From positions 1,980,501-2,044,500 of the forward strand of contig CM032813.1 in NCBI GenBank assembly GCA_019155185.1: a DNA stretch of 64,000 bases, given 5' to 3'. Position numbers and translations under genes: made by a program. The notes under the pieces were generated by a model. The model made no database searches and was not told the origin of the DNA. It saw only the letters and a list, made by a program, of their open reading frames with translations. The stretch comes from Beaufortia kweichowensis (lineage: Eukaryota; Chordata; Actinopteri; Cypriniformes; Gastromyzontidae). This document shows positions 24,575 to 63,672 of the stretch, piece by piece (within the stretch, counting starts at the first letter, position 1; the number at the start of each line of letters is the position of its first letter).

Positions 24575-24939
24575 GCATCTAAACAAGAAACCTCTCTGTA
24601 TTATGTTTCTCAGAAAAAAGGGCATCTGTTAACATAAGGTAACAGAATAAAGCTATGAAGTGATGTGGATTCAGAACATTTGGTTTTAAGAGAATACAAT
24701 GTAAAATGTTCATATTGAAATATTGAAACCCTCACACAAGTGTATTAGATAAGACAGAAATCCAAAAAAGTGTTGGAAAGCTTACAGAAATATGACTGAG
24801 AAATACTGCACTATGATATGTGCTAGTTCATGCTGTCTTATCTCATTAAGATTAATATTTCTTTGGAAAACTTCATGTTCTGAAGACACACACCTGCTCA
24901 CTTTGAGAGTAGAGAATGTGAGGTTGTATCTTAACTCCC

Positions 24940-25158
24940 AAAGGGATAGTTCACACAAAACTCAAAACATTTTCATCATTTACTCACCCTCAGTTTGACT
25001 TTCTTTCTTTTGCATGTTGGTAACCAAACACAAAACCATTTCTCAAAATATCTTCTTTTTTGTTTCACAGAAGAAAGGGCCATTTACATGTTTCAAACGA
25101 CATGAGGGTGACTAAAGTATGACAGAGTTTTTAGTTTTGGGTGAACTTTTCCTTTAAG
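24940..25158. mobile_element. Small inverted-repeat element (MITE-like), complete
   Basis: The left end AAAGGGATAGTTCACACAAAA is the approximate reverse complement of the right end TTTTGGGTGAACTTTTCCTTT. The 219-bp interior contains the familiar fish-repeat phrases for this family (ACTCACCCTCA, ATGAGGGTGA). It has no coding capacity. Related but degraded copies lie at 12893-13185, 29276-29312, 42655-42692 and 58490-58650. Confidence 0.75.
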
Positions 25159-28100
25159 AGTTAACTGTAAGAGAAGAACGTGTCACAGAATAATGGGCAG
25201 TATTCATAAAACAGCGATGGGTTTGTGCTCTGTTCCATGTTTCTTGGCGACAGTCGCATATTTCCTTAAAAAGGAGAGAAAGGGACGGAGGAAAAAAGAC
25301 ATGGAAGGGGTCTGAAGTAGAGGGGGTTGAGTCTGTTTTGTCTCAGAGGTACTGAATGACTAACACTGTAAGAATGATTCCACACTTTCCACCCCCTGTT
25401 ACAAGCTCACAAATGAAAAACTAACGAATCTTACGAGACCCGTCTTGAATCGTACTAAAACGAATATATTCTGCTTGGAAACCTGTGTGTACCTGAATTG
25501 ATGCCATACATTTAGTCAAAATGACCAATTGCTTAAGAGTTTTTGCAAAAATAGTTTGTTTTGAGTAAAGTGTAATTTTTTCAGGCTAGGTTCAACTTAT
25601 GAATATGAATTATACATATACATGTGTCCACATATATATATATATATATATACATGTAAGTGTGGCATACTGTATGTGTCCAAACAAAATTGTGGGCACT
25701 AAAAAAATGCTATTATTATTAACTATAACACACACCTTTTCAATAATAGCGCAGCACCAAATACACAACTTCATGTCATAACTTTACTTGTTATTAAATG
25801 GAAACTGGACTGGACTTTAATACCGACTGAAGCACAAGCACAGAAAAAATCACAAAAAAGATTTCTTTAATATCTCCAAAGATATTTCTCCAAAATGGAG
25901 AGCCAATGGAGACTTGCTGAAGTCGATATTTGAATAATCTGTTTCTCAACAATGTCCCATTGATCAGATGTTGATCTTTTATATCTTAACATATCTAATG
26001 TTCTCACTTCCGCTTCATTTAAGTATCAACGTCTCAGATGTTTCTTCTAAAATTGTTTCTTTTTTTTAAAACAATTGTGGGAAATGTTAAATGGGTTAAG
26101 AGTATGGAGGTAAAATGAATTAGATTGTAATTATTTGATAAGAAATGTTTGAGTTAACATCAAAATCTTCAATAATATTGACTTTAAATGTCAAAAATCA
26201 GTTTGTGACATTGTTGAGATCTCTTCTAAAACCCGGTCTTCTCACAATGAACTATGAAGCTCTGTGTTGAAATATCAAATTCCTCTAAAATCTCGGAATT
26301 AGTGGCAAAATTAATTTCTTTATTCAAACTGAACCTGCGGTTTTGAAAGTAAAACAAGTCATATCAGCTTTTCAGTTTTCCTCGCACTTACAGTATGGCA
26401 AAATGAAATAAAAGCAATAAAAGCAAGATGAAGGATCCCAATCATAGTTTACTATGACATTTAGTTTAGCATAACATTTTATCAACTGTAATAAAGCAGA
26501 TATGATTGCAGTTGGCACACGACACAGTCCAATATAATTCCAAGTTTGTGTCATTATAGCCCATTACGTAACATTCCCTCGCTTCTCCATGTTCCTCACG
26601 GCGGTCTGAGGATAGAGCGGTCAGAACACTGCATCTCTTTAGAAACAAACCGACATGTCGTCAATGGGGAAAGACTGTCTCAACAGGAACATGTTGTGAG
26701 GCAGATTGACAGAATACTGCTGTATTTAGCTGTAGAGTTCCACGGCACCTGTGCGTCATCTTGTGTATTGTAAACACGGTGCGGTTTGTTAGTAGGTTGG
26801 GCCGTTCTCTGTTCCTGGCCAGATTAAACATGAGAGGGATGAATTTGTAAATAGACGGTTGATGTGATGCTTTAATTTACTGTATGTTTGGAGTGTTCAG
26901 TCAGGTCCAGTGGGCTTAATAATTGCGAGTGAATCAACCAGCAGCGAGTGGGTTAATTTGTCACATGCAAATTTTATATGAATTTATTTAGAATGTTATG
27001 AGTCATGTTATGTTTAATAAACTATGGGTATGTTTTTTTTTCTCTAATTTGAGTGTGACTCAGCTTCTCCTACGAGCTGCAGCACGGTGGCGTGTCTCAT
27101 GTGATTAAGTGTTTTACTATGGTTTTGGTATCCCGGTCCTGTGGCGAACTGTTGGCTGGAGTTTGTTTAAACTAAACTAAACTCCCACCATGGTGCTCTT
27201 ATGGGTTTTTATTGCTCGAGCATTGTGGGATTGCTCTGATTCATCATGCATGTCAATTCTTTCCTTCCTCATTATTCCATCTCCTGTCTCTGAATGGCTC
27301 CGTTTTATCCTTCATCATCTCTAATCCATCCAACTTTCTAAACCCAGAAATTCTTTTACCAAAACATACTATTTGTTATCTCCATGATTTTTTTACTTAG
27401 TTTTACTTCACTTTACTCTTTTCCTGCAGGCTGCTCTCATCTTTCAACCGAGAGTTGTGTGATCACATGACTCCAGATGTTGGATCGGAGTTCAGCCAGC
27501 TGGGAAGCATTAGCTGGACACATCGTACCAAACCTCTCCTCTCTCTTTAAACCACTCCCACACCTTCTTACATCCAGTTTCCACAGTGTTTTCTGTGGGA
27601 GTTTGTGGACCGAATGGGTTTGACGTGACTGTGCGTATGTGCGTGTGGTACATGCTTGGCAGAACATTATACTGGTAATATTCTGCAGTATAACTTGATC
27701 CCACTGGGAAGCTCCCATATGAACTGACCCAGCAAAGCATTTCTTTATGGCAGGAGGCAACGCTGTAGGGGAGATTATAACAAGGGGCAATTGTAACACA
27801 CTACATTTCTTAAATCTAAAACAAACTAGGGTGACGCCACATTCAGCATATGCTTTTCTTTATGCATTTTATCTGTAAGGAGTTGTTCACATCAAACTTG
27901 AATTACATTTTGGTACCTATTGAATCATCCAAAATGTTATCTTCACTATGAAGTTTGATTCTTAAAATGCACACACACACTTAGACACTTAGTAATTTGA
28001 ACTTGGATTAATCTTTGAGTTCCTGTATGGTGGAGGGATTCCCCCGTTCTCCTAACCATCTATGAAATAGACACAGTAATGCAAAATCTGGCAGGAGAGC

Positions 28101-30848
28101 GTTTTAAGCATTATGTTAAAATCAGTCAGCGGTTTACTTCACAGTTTATATAAATGTGAAGTATAACATTGTAGTGTTTAGATTATACTGACAAAATTTA
28201 TGACTATTCACTAGCAAGCAAGTGCAGATGTAGTTCACGCCAACGGTTTGGCTCCCTGTTTGTGTTTAGAAGGAAGTGCTAGAATCAGCAGTAACATTTG
28301 CCAACTGGAAAAGAGTTGAACGTTAAAGGTTGGGATGTTTAAGCGGCAGCAGAGTTTTCTAAACAACATTCTCGATGGGATGCTGAGTTCTTAGGAAAGC
28401 AGAGGGGAGCGTTATTAAAAACTCATGAATTCATGGCTGTATGTTTTGCTAGAAATGGAAGGGCTGAAATGTGTGACAGAGACAAACTTGGTTTTCTAAA
28501 CAGTCTGAATTAGGAGGGCCATATTCACATCATCACATATTCTACCTTAATAATGATGTTTTCCTTTGGGTAAAAAAACATTTGCAGAAATATATAAGAT
28601 ATGGTACCTATATATTGTATTAAAAAAAACGATATCGTGTTCCTTTGAAAAATGACAGCACACAGATTTGAAATGATACAGTATGATGTTGAGTATATTG
28701 CTTTTATTTTTGGTAGAACGGTTTCTTTAACAGAAAATAATGAACAACCGTTCAATCCCTTTCTCCCTAGAGTTATGAAAAGCCCTACAGGTCATGGCAA
28801 AACATCAATAGATAAACGCAATCTTTTGCTACCGAGTCCCTGACAGGAGGTTTAAATCACTCGCTGTGAAAACCAAAACTAAAAGCAACACGACATGTCA
28901 AGCAAAAGACGGCCTGGCAGCGTGAGACTTCATCAAAGGATAGCAAGACTGAGTTATATATTAAGATTTCTTTAAAGGTGATTATAAATATGGTGTTTTT
29001 ATCTTAAAGTTGTGCTACTTCTCTCTCACCGATGCAAACGATAAATGTTTTGTTACCTAAGGGAAGGCAGCAGGACTGTTTTAATCTTTCACAGTTGTGC
29101 TGGAGAAAATGGCCATTAATGAGCATTAATCTCACAAGGGTATAAATGAATCCACATTTTCCACAGTTTCCTCTGTTGCATCTTCACCTCAGGGTAACAA
29201 CTAAACATCAGCAGTGTTTCATTTACTGACCTGATCCGGCTCGCTCTCTAACAAGAGATTCAAATGAAAGCATTTAAAGTGCTAGTTCACCCCAAAAATG
29301 AAAATTCTGTGAAAACTTCAATGCATGTGATTGACACCTGAATAAGTGTGTTAAACATCAAAGACAAAAATCTAAATTAAGAAAATGAAAATCAAATAAA
29401 GACAGGTGCATCTTAAGTTCTTTGGTTCTGTTTCGTGTACTGTAATTGGAAATCACTTTTTCAGGCTGGTTTGGGGTGAGAAAAGCATATGTCACATGTC
29501 ACATCTAATGAAAAACTGCATGTTATTGAGGGGGTTGTGGTTGTAGACTGGATGTTTCCCATTAGGAGACTTGTCTTGGCACTGGTTTAGACATTGTCAA
29601 GATGCAGTTAGTACAAATGTATGTTCAATCCCAACAAGTGAACAACAGCATGTCATCTTCAGTTTGGATTCTGTGTATGGAAATGCATCATTTTGCCAAC
29701 ATTAATATCTTACTGAATTAAATGACAGTTGTAAAGAAATAAACTATTTTGCCTCTTAAAAGGAGTGAATGTTATATTTTTGTACAGAAAGTGAGCGGTT
29801 TTTGATTGACTAACACTGTATTTAAGGCAGGATGATACATCTGATTCATTGTAGCAGTTTCATATTTATCATAATTTTAGATTGAATGTTTTCTACATAA
29901 ATTCATTCTAAATAATGTAAAGAATTCTGTAAAAATATAAGTTATGTAACACACAGCAGAGGCTTTAGTTTGGGGTGTAGCGTCCTTTATTTCAAATACA
30001 GCCCTGAAGCTGGTCTCAAATACATTTCTCACATGTACAAATCTATTGGTAAACAATGTCTTTGGCTAATGTCATAAAAACATTTTCGAAGAAACCTGCA
30101 TTGCATTTACATTTGAATAACTAAAGGAGCCCGAGTTTACATTGGTAGCACCAAATTAATATTCAAGTTTTACTTGTAAAGCTAAGAAGAAAGTGTACCA
30201 CAGACCAATGAAATTAATCGTGAGTAGTGTAGGATAAAAAATGACGTGAATAACTAAAGCAGAATCATATTACTGAATCGTGAGAGAAAGGAAAGTGAGA
30301 AAATGTACTATTTTTAACTGGTAATAAAATGCATTTTGCAATCATTCTTTAAAATACACTTTGTGTCAGGGAAGCAATTTTTGTCACAAAGATAGATCTT
30401 CCTATCATGACATCAAGTTAATTCCAAATCCTAATTGTGAGACTTATCTTTGGATAGATGATATATCAAATGATGAATTCATTTTGATCACTAAAAGAAA
30501 TGATTTCTTATGCTAATCTCTGAAAGACAAACCCAATATAGCCATAAAGTCAAAGTAATAAAACACATTTCCGAATATGGCTGGACTGATTGCATTACCT
30601 TACAAAGAATAAAGTGATATAAAAATAACTATTATCCAATTTAAAAAAATCTAACAATCATTTACTGTCCTGTAAAATGAATCTGAGACTATGAGAAAAA
30701 GTTCAGATTTATCATTCAGATACATCACATGAAAAAGAAAAACTAAAACCAAAAACTAAAACAATCAAAGCTGGTTTATTAACAAATTCCCCGCCTGGGT
30801 CCCTTCCCTCACCCAATCCCCCCTACGCTTTTTGATTCCCAAGATGTC

Positions 30849-55017
<24,169 letters not shown>

Positions 55018-55987
55018 ATATCCCGATGAAATTCCTGCACGTTAACCGTGCAAAGTGAAATAAATGAACGCACAGAACTTAATGAAATGATGGTATGAGG
55101 GGAGATGAAATAAAAGCAGGTTTGGATGAGATGAAACAGCAGACAGATGGACGCTGCGCCCGTTCAGAGCGCACAACAAAATGATACGCCTTAAAGCGAG
55201 AGAGAGAAAGAGGTGGAGTTCAGTCTGTTCAACGATGCTCTCTATCCATACTGCTGGATATTCTGACTTTAGGCCTTTGACTACCTTAGATTATAAAGTA
55301 AATGTAAAAAATGTACATGCATAAATTATGGCTTAAAAACGCCTAAGTGTTTTGGACAAAAAAGTGTGCCAAGTCTTTTTGTATTATTTTGTATATTTTG
55401 TATATTTTGTATTATATGAAACAGATCATTAGTTAATATATTAAGTTTTTATACAAATTGTTTTTTTTCCTATTGTGCTCGTTTCCAATCAAACATCGTA
55501 TTTAGTTATTAAAATGATAAAATCGTGTGGCACCTCCTTGAAATTGTCATAATGCATAGAATCGTGTTTACTTCTTTTATGAGAGATTAATAACAATAGG
55601 CCTGAGTGTAGTAACTACAATAATTTTTCAGAAAGTGTGATTACCATGGAAACATGTTTCTGTGCGTCTGAGACACGCGACATGGAGACATGGAGAAATG
55701 CGGTTTGGTTGGGCAGAAGCAGAAAGACGCGCTGTTTGGAGATTCACTGTGGGAAAGAGTGTAGGAACACAACATGCTGATGATGTTATGTGCTGTCAGG
55801 AGGAGTGTGTTGACGTCTGTGGTGTGTGTGTGTTTGAAAGAGAGAGACTGGGGTTGTAACATTAAGTGCACTCAGAAGTACACAACTGTCAAAAATTTGG
55901 GGTGAAGAGTTTGATGGGGAAAGAGTATCGAGACATCTGACAACGTCTTTTCTCTTCCAGAGGGGGAAGGTATTTTTCAAGATCTGC

Positions 55988-56018
55988 ATCTCGTCTACAT
56001 GTAGACAGACAGACAGAC

Positions 56019-56081
<63 letters not shown>
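55988..56081 (+). repeat. (ACAG)n(AG)n compound microsatellite
   Basis: A few ACAG units followed by about 30 AG units. Confidence 0.95.
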
Positions 56082-56084
<3 letters not shown>

Positions 56085-58847
56085 GGCACTCCCTCATTCT
56101 CTTTTCATAGAAAGAGAAACAGCGCCACCAATGTGCACATTGCGCGTTTCAACAAGTGAATTACCTTAAAATACAACTTGTCACCACGACATTTGCTCAC
56201 TCTTGGCTCACTGAGGTCTCAATTAGGACAGTCATCATCTGATCTCAGAGCCAATCACAGTCAGTCTTTATACTTCCTTTCTACAATAACAAATGTAGAA
56301 CATTTCATTAAACCTCTTTTTATTTGAGGAGAGAAAATAAATGCAGAGATCTGAATGTTAAAATAAACAACTTGTACCTGTGAAACCGACTAATACCATA
56401 TTCATGGAAAATGCCCCCAAGTGTGTGTGAATAATGCGTGAGCAGTTAAAATTGGAAACTGGCAACAAGTGATGGTGAAGCTGGAAAATAGTAACTGAAA
56501 TGGTAAAAATGAAGACACTACATTCATTGTATGTCCAGCAGTGGTGCGTAAACAGCTAAAGGAAAATACAGCGGTACGGTTCGGTAATAGAGGAATATTT
56601 TCCCTTTCTTGGCCTGTTATGAGCCCTGTGTGAGCTGGAGTTGTCATGGAGATGTGGAGGGAAAAATCAGGGTGGTCCATGGGTAAACCAGGAATTGATG
56701 TTTTAAAAAACCTACTGTGCCATTACCGTGGTACAAAATAATTACCTTAATGTTTGTATCTCAGAAAGTGTGAATCGGGATGTTTTTGTTTGGATCAAAA
56801 TAGTTGCTTAGTGGCAACAGGGAGGAAATGGGTGTGTTTTTCTCCTGAAGGAGTGCTTTATTCTGCCTGAAAATACTAAGACACGAGACATTTCTTGGCT
56901 CAAGATCATCAAGCATTTTCCACTGATCTCATACACTCACTTTATTCCTTTTTTTCTTCCTCAGTAAAAGAAAGAAAAAATCATTTTGAACCCTAATACT
57001 GAGAGGAAAAAGAAGGGAAAGCCATCTGGTAATAATCTGCATTTAATAGGGGTGGCTTACAGTAAATCTGCAAAGAATCTGACAGCTGCGCGGGATCCTT
57101 CAGCTTTATAGAGCTGAATGACATTAGAGAGACGAGCACACTGTGAGAAAGAATACAAACAAAACATGTGCGATGCAAGAGTTAAGACATTTTTATGGTG
57201 CAAACTGCAGATAAGAGACAGAAGATGAAAGCTAGGGGCAGACGGAGAGGTCAAAGTTCAGGGCCTTTAAATGAATGTTATGCTGACACAGAGTGGGGTG
57301 CGAGGGGTTAAAGTAAACCTCAAAGGTTTAGATTTTCACAAGACAGCAGGTGAAATAAATCACAGGATTTTGGACTAATGTATCACACAGCAGTGTCTGA
57401 AAGTTCAAGCTTAGTTTGCATTAAGTTTAATAAAGTGAGATAGTAATAGAGGTTTTTTTTGGTTATTCATGCCTTTTACAAAAATGTTTCATGGAAAATG
57501 ACATGGAATTCTGGGATTTCTGTCTACAGTAAAGAGGAGATCTTTCAAACATGGACAATGAGCCATGTATACTATCCCTCTCTGCTTGTGAATTACATCT
57601 GAATAATTCATCACTGAAGCTTTGGCGGGGAAAATATCCCAATTTTTTTACCATATGAATACGCTGCCATTCAGAATTATATTTGGTCCAAATAGGAAAG
57701 ACTGCAAAATTTCCATAGAATGAGATCATAAGCTCTCGGGGATTTCTATTTTTTTGCACATTTAAATCTACATGCCAATATCTTTAGAAATATAAAAACG
57801 TTTTTTGCACATGCATGAAACAGAATCTTGTTGTGCAATAATATCCAAAGTAAGCTATGTGGATAGTTCGGGGTATAATACTATCTTCTGCCCCAAGCGA
57901 TGCGTGACACTCAGCAGATGTTGTCACGGCCTTGCAGACGTTTAGATCATTTACACCGGCCTGTTTTTAATGTACTGGGAGGATGGATAAGTTCATTCTC
58001 AAGACATGTGGCACTGTTAACTGGAAACAGATGCACACCAGTGTCATCACCTGTTGTATTCAGCAGAATAAGGATAAAAGTTTGCTTGCGTCTCTCCAAA
58101 TCATGTGACTCAGTCAGAATGTTAAAGTGCTGCAACGTCTGGAAAGCACATTATTCAAAAAAACACCTGTGAGGAGAGAAAAAACAGAGACTGAAGTCAT
58201 TAAAAAGAAAATAGGCTTCAGTATTACATATCACTGCATACTACCCTACGGTTTTTACTGTACATTAATTACATTTTAAAGGAGGGAAACTAGACATGAC
58301 CCCCCAAATCTTAAACATGTGATTACATCCTCCTTTTCAGATGGGGGTCACCTGGCAACCACTTGTAACATCCTAACATGAGTAAGCATTTATTTATAAC
58401 TGTAAATTTGACATGATTGTAAAAAGGATGTGAATCCACATCAGCTGTCATCATATAGATGTAATCATTTATTCATATGTATATGTATATGGCTCTTTAA
58501 TTCTTCCGTGTAACACAAAGGAAGACATTTTGAGAAATGTCTCAGTGGTTTTGTGTTCATACAACAGAAGCCAAACAGAATACATACATACAGAAGAATA
58601 CAGAAGAAAAGTCATACAGGTTTGACATGAGGATGAGTAAATGATGAAGTCATTTTAATTGTGTAAATATGTTTTTTCTAGATTTTGAGTTTGGTGGGCA
58701 GCTGTATTATAAGGACTAACCGTGTAGGTCTTGGATCGGCAATGGTAAGGTGTGATGCTTTCCCAAGTGTGTCATGGAAAAATGAACAGTGCTTGACTGA
58801 AGCTGTACTTAATTAAATCACCTCCTGAGAAAGTAATTAGACTGAAG

Positions 58848-58854
58848 GAGAGAG

Positions 58855-58937
<83 letters not shown>
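58848..58937 (+). repeat. (AG)n microsatellite
   Basis: About 44 AG units with one CG interruption near the left end. Confidence 0.97.
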
Positions 58938-58939
<2 letters not shown>

Positions 58940-60039
58940 CAACCAGGAATATAACCACAAGACGATTAGTATTAACCTAATCACTTCAGAAATTCCTCTC
59001 TAAGTATTAATTTAGACAACTCATCAGGGATTGAGCTTTAAAGATCTGCAAATAATTAAACACAGAGCAGAACTGTGATCGCACTGACAGTTCCATTAAT
59101 CTTGAAGTGCGTCTGCTAACCAGATGGAGAAAACCGGACTTACAATGCACTTTCCTCTCCTTTTTTCAAGCTAACAAGCTTGCAAGACACATTCTTAAAC
59201 GCTCTGGAAACAAACAATATATATAAAAAACAGCATGCAGTCCCTTAAATGTGAGATCAGGTGCATTGAGAGTTCTGCAGAAGTGACGCGTTGCAGAATA
59301 CCAGACAAACGAAAAACAAGTCCATAATTTCAACAGACTGCCAATATCTACAGACACATGAAATGCACCACAGTGCATAATGACAAATGAATTAGACAGT
59401 AACCCCATGAATCCACTTCCACAAAAACATCAACGTTTCAAAAGAAACATTTTGTCCGAAAGAAAAACCGTTTTAGATGAATCACACACTGGCAACCAGC
59501 AGGTTTGTTTAACACTTTTGCTCTCTTGCACATGACTGTGAGCTCTGTTTTCTTTACTTCTGTTGTCCTGCTTTAGTGGTGCATGTATTGTGTTGACAGA
59601 TTAAAGATAACTGCAGGAAATGAATGAAGGAAGGACACAATCAGCTGTGATACTAATGAGAATAATTAGAGAGCTCAAAAGAGACAAACTTCCTGAGAAT
59701 GAGTTCAGCCCAGTTCAAGTATGTATCTACACCCGCCCATATTCATCTGTCAATCACTTCTGTCCTGTAAAGAACTTCTAAAGGTTTATAATCTAATGTT
59801 TAAAATACCCAATCTTTTTTTGACAGAGATTACAACAGAAAACAACTCTGGTATGAAACTGGAGCTAAATGAGTCTTGGGAAATTAGATTTTCTTATTGT
59901 CAAACGATGTTAAAGAGCAGCTTCATTTACTTTTGGACCCGTTCTGCCCTCTAGAGGAGAACTGCAGTACTCTTCTCTATCTGTCTATCCAGATCTATTA
60001 TCACTTTTATATTGATTTAAATATGAATATTAAAGTAAT

Positions 60040-60135
60040 ATATTTGTCTGTCTGTCTATCCTTCTACCTATTTTTCATCTGTCTATCTACTTGTCTGTCT
60101 GTCTGTTTACCAATATATCTGTCAGTCTGTGTCTC
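60040..60135 (+). repeat. Degenerate (CTGT/CTAT)n repeat
   Basis: Tetranucleotide CTGT and CTAT units with scattered substitutions. Confidence 0.85.
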
Positions 60136-61238
60136 TTGGTCTTTCAAATAAATCTAAATTATAGAAAGATATCATTATAACATATGCATTTGAAATATGA
60201 ATATAATGTAATCCATTTTTAAATATAATTTAAGCATAATTTAATAGAAGTAAAAATGTTTGGCAATAGGTTGTGTTCAGTGATACAAAGAGTACATGAG
60301 TGAAGAGCTCATTGATGAGATTTTTGTGAATAAAGAACAGCTATAAACCAACACAAACCTTTTGATATTCTGTGTGATTTACCTGTTATTTTGTACATGC
60401 TGGTCTTTGCTGTAGGGAAAAGGAAAGTAGATGTTTATACATGATATGAATGCAATTCTGAATGTGGACAGTGTAATCACCAATATTTCCACACCACTCA
60501 CATGATGTTGTTCCTCATACAGTACAGTATTTCGCATTGTATGACACAGGGAATTTTCAGAGGATTTTACTTGGTGATGAAATAAGTATTTATTTGATTT
60601 TTCAACTACTTCCTTTTATTTTATTTTAAAATCTTTTTAAAAATGTTTCACTTAAATCAAAACAGAATCACTGGCATCTGATCGGAGTGACTGATCTTCA
60701 GGTCAAAAAAATATTTACTCAAATTCAGTGATTGACCTGAGGTTCCTGAAAACTCTGGAAAATATTTGATGTTTATTTTAAAGGTTGCATACGCAGAAAC
60801 ATCTAGCTTTGATAACATTACATTTATTTCATGTTTGTTTTTATTAAATATGTTGCACAGTGACTACATGTGTATATATATATATATGTAATATAAATTA
60901 GCATTTAGACTGAATATATTCTCATGTACAGTTAATATACCTTTAAATATTTAAAGTACAAAATCTATATTTACAAAATGTCAAAATGCTTTTTTGTATA
61001 AATAAATTTTTGAAAACACTATTTACACAATGTCTTGATTTTTGAAAATCATTGTACTTTTAAACTGTAATATACTGAAAGTACTCATTTGACATCACAA
61101 CAAATCAATAAAACTATTGAACAAAATGCACAAACTTTGGCTTATCGATACAGAGCACTTGGCATTATTCCTGAACTCCTGTTCTCATGATCATTATTTT
61201 ACCTCATCATCATCAGGGACAAATAATTCAATGAAGAT

Positions 61239-63672
61239 CTAATCTGAATCCTCACTGCTGTAGGAATTGTACGAGCTGTCGTAACACTCGGCCATGTAAA
61301 GGAACGTATGGACGTGAGGGTTCAGTTTGGGCACCCATGCTCGAGGGACGAAGAACGTGGCGAGGTTGAACAAATCCACGAACACTTTGTAACGGTCACT
61401 GCAAAGTCAAAAAATAAAGTTTTCAAATAATAAAAGCTGTTTTCAAGCTTTGTCGTCAGATTCAAAGCATTTTTCTGAGGTCAAATGTTGCTGTTTGTCA
61501 CACATTTTTCTTTACGTGTTAATAAACTGCAATAAACACATTTGTATATATTTGTAAACTGCGCTGGAGGAGATAAGGGAGTAGTGTTGACTTTTGAGTA
61601 AATGAATAAAACCACACCATCATGGCAGTGATGTGATGCAACAACAGAAAAAAATTAACTTCTTCTTTCTCAGTTTTATCATTTTGCAGATACCTGACAG
61701 TGGAGCGCAGATAATGATACCCTGAAGATCCACCGGTCCCTGCTTTATTGCCGATCATTCTGTGCACCATGCACACATGATTATCTGAAGGAGAAAAGGT
61801 TTGTAGATGTTACTGTAACTGCAGCACGAGTCTGTGATGCTGTCTGCTTTCAGTTTTTGTAATTTAGAGTAAAAGACTTACATCTCCATTTGGACATGAG
61901 TGTGTCGATCTCCATCAAAGAAGTGAGGAGCTGAAATGGCACCTGGAAACGAGGCTCTTCCCTGGGGGAGAAAAAAAGTCCAGTTTGTTCTCTTTTATAA
62001 AAAACTGGAAAACTACACTCTTACAAATAAAGGTGCTTTAAAAGGTTTTTCACTGCAGTGCCAAAGAAGAACCATCATTGGTTCCTTAAAGAATCTTCTT
62101 CAAAGAAAGGTTTTATAAAGCACAATTTTACCTTTTTATAGTCTAAAGAACCTTTGCCACTAGAAAGAACCTTTCTGTTCTTTATGGAACCATTCAGGCA
62201 AAAATGGTTCTTCTATGGCATAGTGAAGCATCTTTATGTGTATGAATATTTAAATGAATATAGTAATAAAGTATTAAAATAGGTACATTATAGATATTTG
62301 GATGAATACAGTAATAATTTTTTTTAATCGAATACATTATAAATATTTCAAAAGAATGCATTCAATGTAATTACATATACAGTACCTGTAGAAATTGATC
62401 ATCAGAGCTCCTTGGAGAGCTTTGTAGGAAATACGCCGTTCACCTGTAAGGAAAATAATATTTTCATTTATTAAAAATAAAGAAATACATAGTGTCACTG
62501 CAGTTTTCAATAGGATAACAGTTTTACCACTGTACTTATTTGTGGTATTTTGTTATAAGAGTAAATTAGGTTCAGATGTGATTTGAGTCATTATTAAATC
62601 ATACAGGTTAATTCATCACCTTTGTTTAGAAGATGCTCATGTCGATTAGGGTCAAACAGGGCAGTGAAGATCTCAGTCTGCTTGTTCAGATCCGCCAGCA
62701 TGTCCTGTTTCACCTCACAATCTGACATTTTCTACCAGACAACACCAAAACAGTTGAGATAAATAACATCTCATTTGACAAAATACATCTAACTAAATAT
62801 CTCAGTATTAAATTATATACAATATACAGTTTTTGATACATTATCTCATCACAAAGCGCTGGCATAAGTACAAGCCTTGTGTTTAAATGACAGTCATCTC
62901 CGATGCTTGTTAATCTCTTAAATAGTTTTACATTTAGTCATCTTTCCATGTAGATTATAATTTTACAGTTAGTATTACTAAATTTAGTAAATTTCATCAG
63001 TTTTCAACAAGTTTCATCAATGCAATAATACCATGTATTCTGTTTTAATAATTTCTTCATGCCGTTACCATTATCTCTATGTATATAAAGCTGCTTTGCA
63101 ACAATGCAAAATTGTGAAAAGTGCTATAGAAAATTAAATTGACTGTTATGAGAAATACAACTACAACTAACCTCCACTTTTTGCTTCTCTAACTTTAGAC
63201 CCTCTTCAATTTTGGTCTGCAGTTTACCCCAAAAGTTAAATCCATCTTTGTCAAGTCCAGGAGTTCTTTCCAGCCATTCCTACAAAAGATAAATAACATA
63301 ATTCAATTGACACATAAAACAAATGAATCAAAGGTTATTTGCCATTAGTGTACAGGACTTTATTTCATACAACAGATCAACTTAAATAAATAAATAATCC
63401 ATTAAAGCAGCTTAGTATATCCAGAAGTCATGTCTAAACAGAGCACAAGACAGCAGTAGATGTGTAGATAACAATGAGACGTTACCTCTACCAGCTGAAG
63501 CAGACTGGGTTCCTGCGCTGATCTCACTAGCGTCTCGCTCTCCTGTCCATGAAAGTTATCTCTGTAGTGCTGTCGGTTGTAAGACACTCTTAAATGATCC
63601 AAAACACCAATCTTACTCTCCAGAAGACGAAACTGAAAACTCTGGAACCCTGATGCTACGGACAGATATTCT
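61239..63672 (-). CDS. tdo2: Tryptophan 2,3-dioxygenase, C-terminal 264 residues (5' exons outside window)
   Basis: Haem enzyme that opens the indole ring of L-tryptophan to N-formylkynurenine, the first step of the kynurenine pathway, cytosolic and mainly hepatic. Exons: 63672-63486, 63279-63172, 62731-62620, 62443-62386, 61961-61882, 61784-61694, 61398-61239 (stop TAG 61241-61239). Visible marks: EYLSVASGFQSFQFRLLES, YNRQHYRDNF (holding the substrate-carboxylate Arg), NFWGKL, MSKWRYNHVCMVHRM (with the proximal haem His) and GTGGSSGYHYLRSTVS (substrate loop). The Ser/Tyr-rich acidic tail NSYSSEDSD matches the family. All phases join cleanly. The N-terminal third, including the distal His, lies beyond 64000. 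Fish can have two tdo2 copies; which one this is cannot be told. Confidence 0.95.
62014..62244. mobile_element. Palindromic MITE-like element in tdo2 intron
   Basis: Starts TACACTCTTACAAATAAAGG and ends GAAGCATCTTTATGTGTATGA, an imperfect inverted pair. The interior repeats AAAGAACC/GGTTCTT phrases. Same family as 45371-45584. It lies about 50 bp upstream of exon 61961-61882. Confidence 0.78.
63060..63146 (+). mobile_element. Dispersed fish repeat, right-end fragment
   Basis: TATAAAGCTGCTTTGCAACA followed by GTGAAAAGTGCTATAGAAAAT is the right terminus of a repeat very common in cyprinids. The left part of another copy lies at 63812-64000. The family name is not certain to me. Confidence 0.6.

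Larger units (their letters stand above)
55018..61238. other. Intergenic region between tdo2 and col6a1
   Basis: About 6.2 kb. It holds the col6a1 promoter side (to about 55.25 kb), (ACAG)n(AG)n at 55988-56081, (AG)n at 58848-58937, a degenerate (CTGT/CTAT)n at 60040-60135, and the tdo2 3' UTR at the right. No splice-supported exon or recognisable protein motif was found in the open frames. Confidence 0.6.

Noticed and set aside
27437..27799. A 120-codon minus-strand open frame in the col6a1-col6a2 intergenic region
   Set aside because: No similarity recognised and a second overlapping frame of equal quality in the same stretch; looks like chance.
57900..58172. A 90-codon plus-strand open frame between tdo2 and col6a1
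   Set aside because: Matched by an antisense open frame over the same bases, no domain, no promoter or splice signs.
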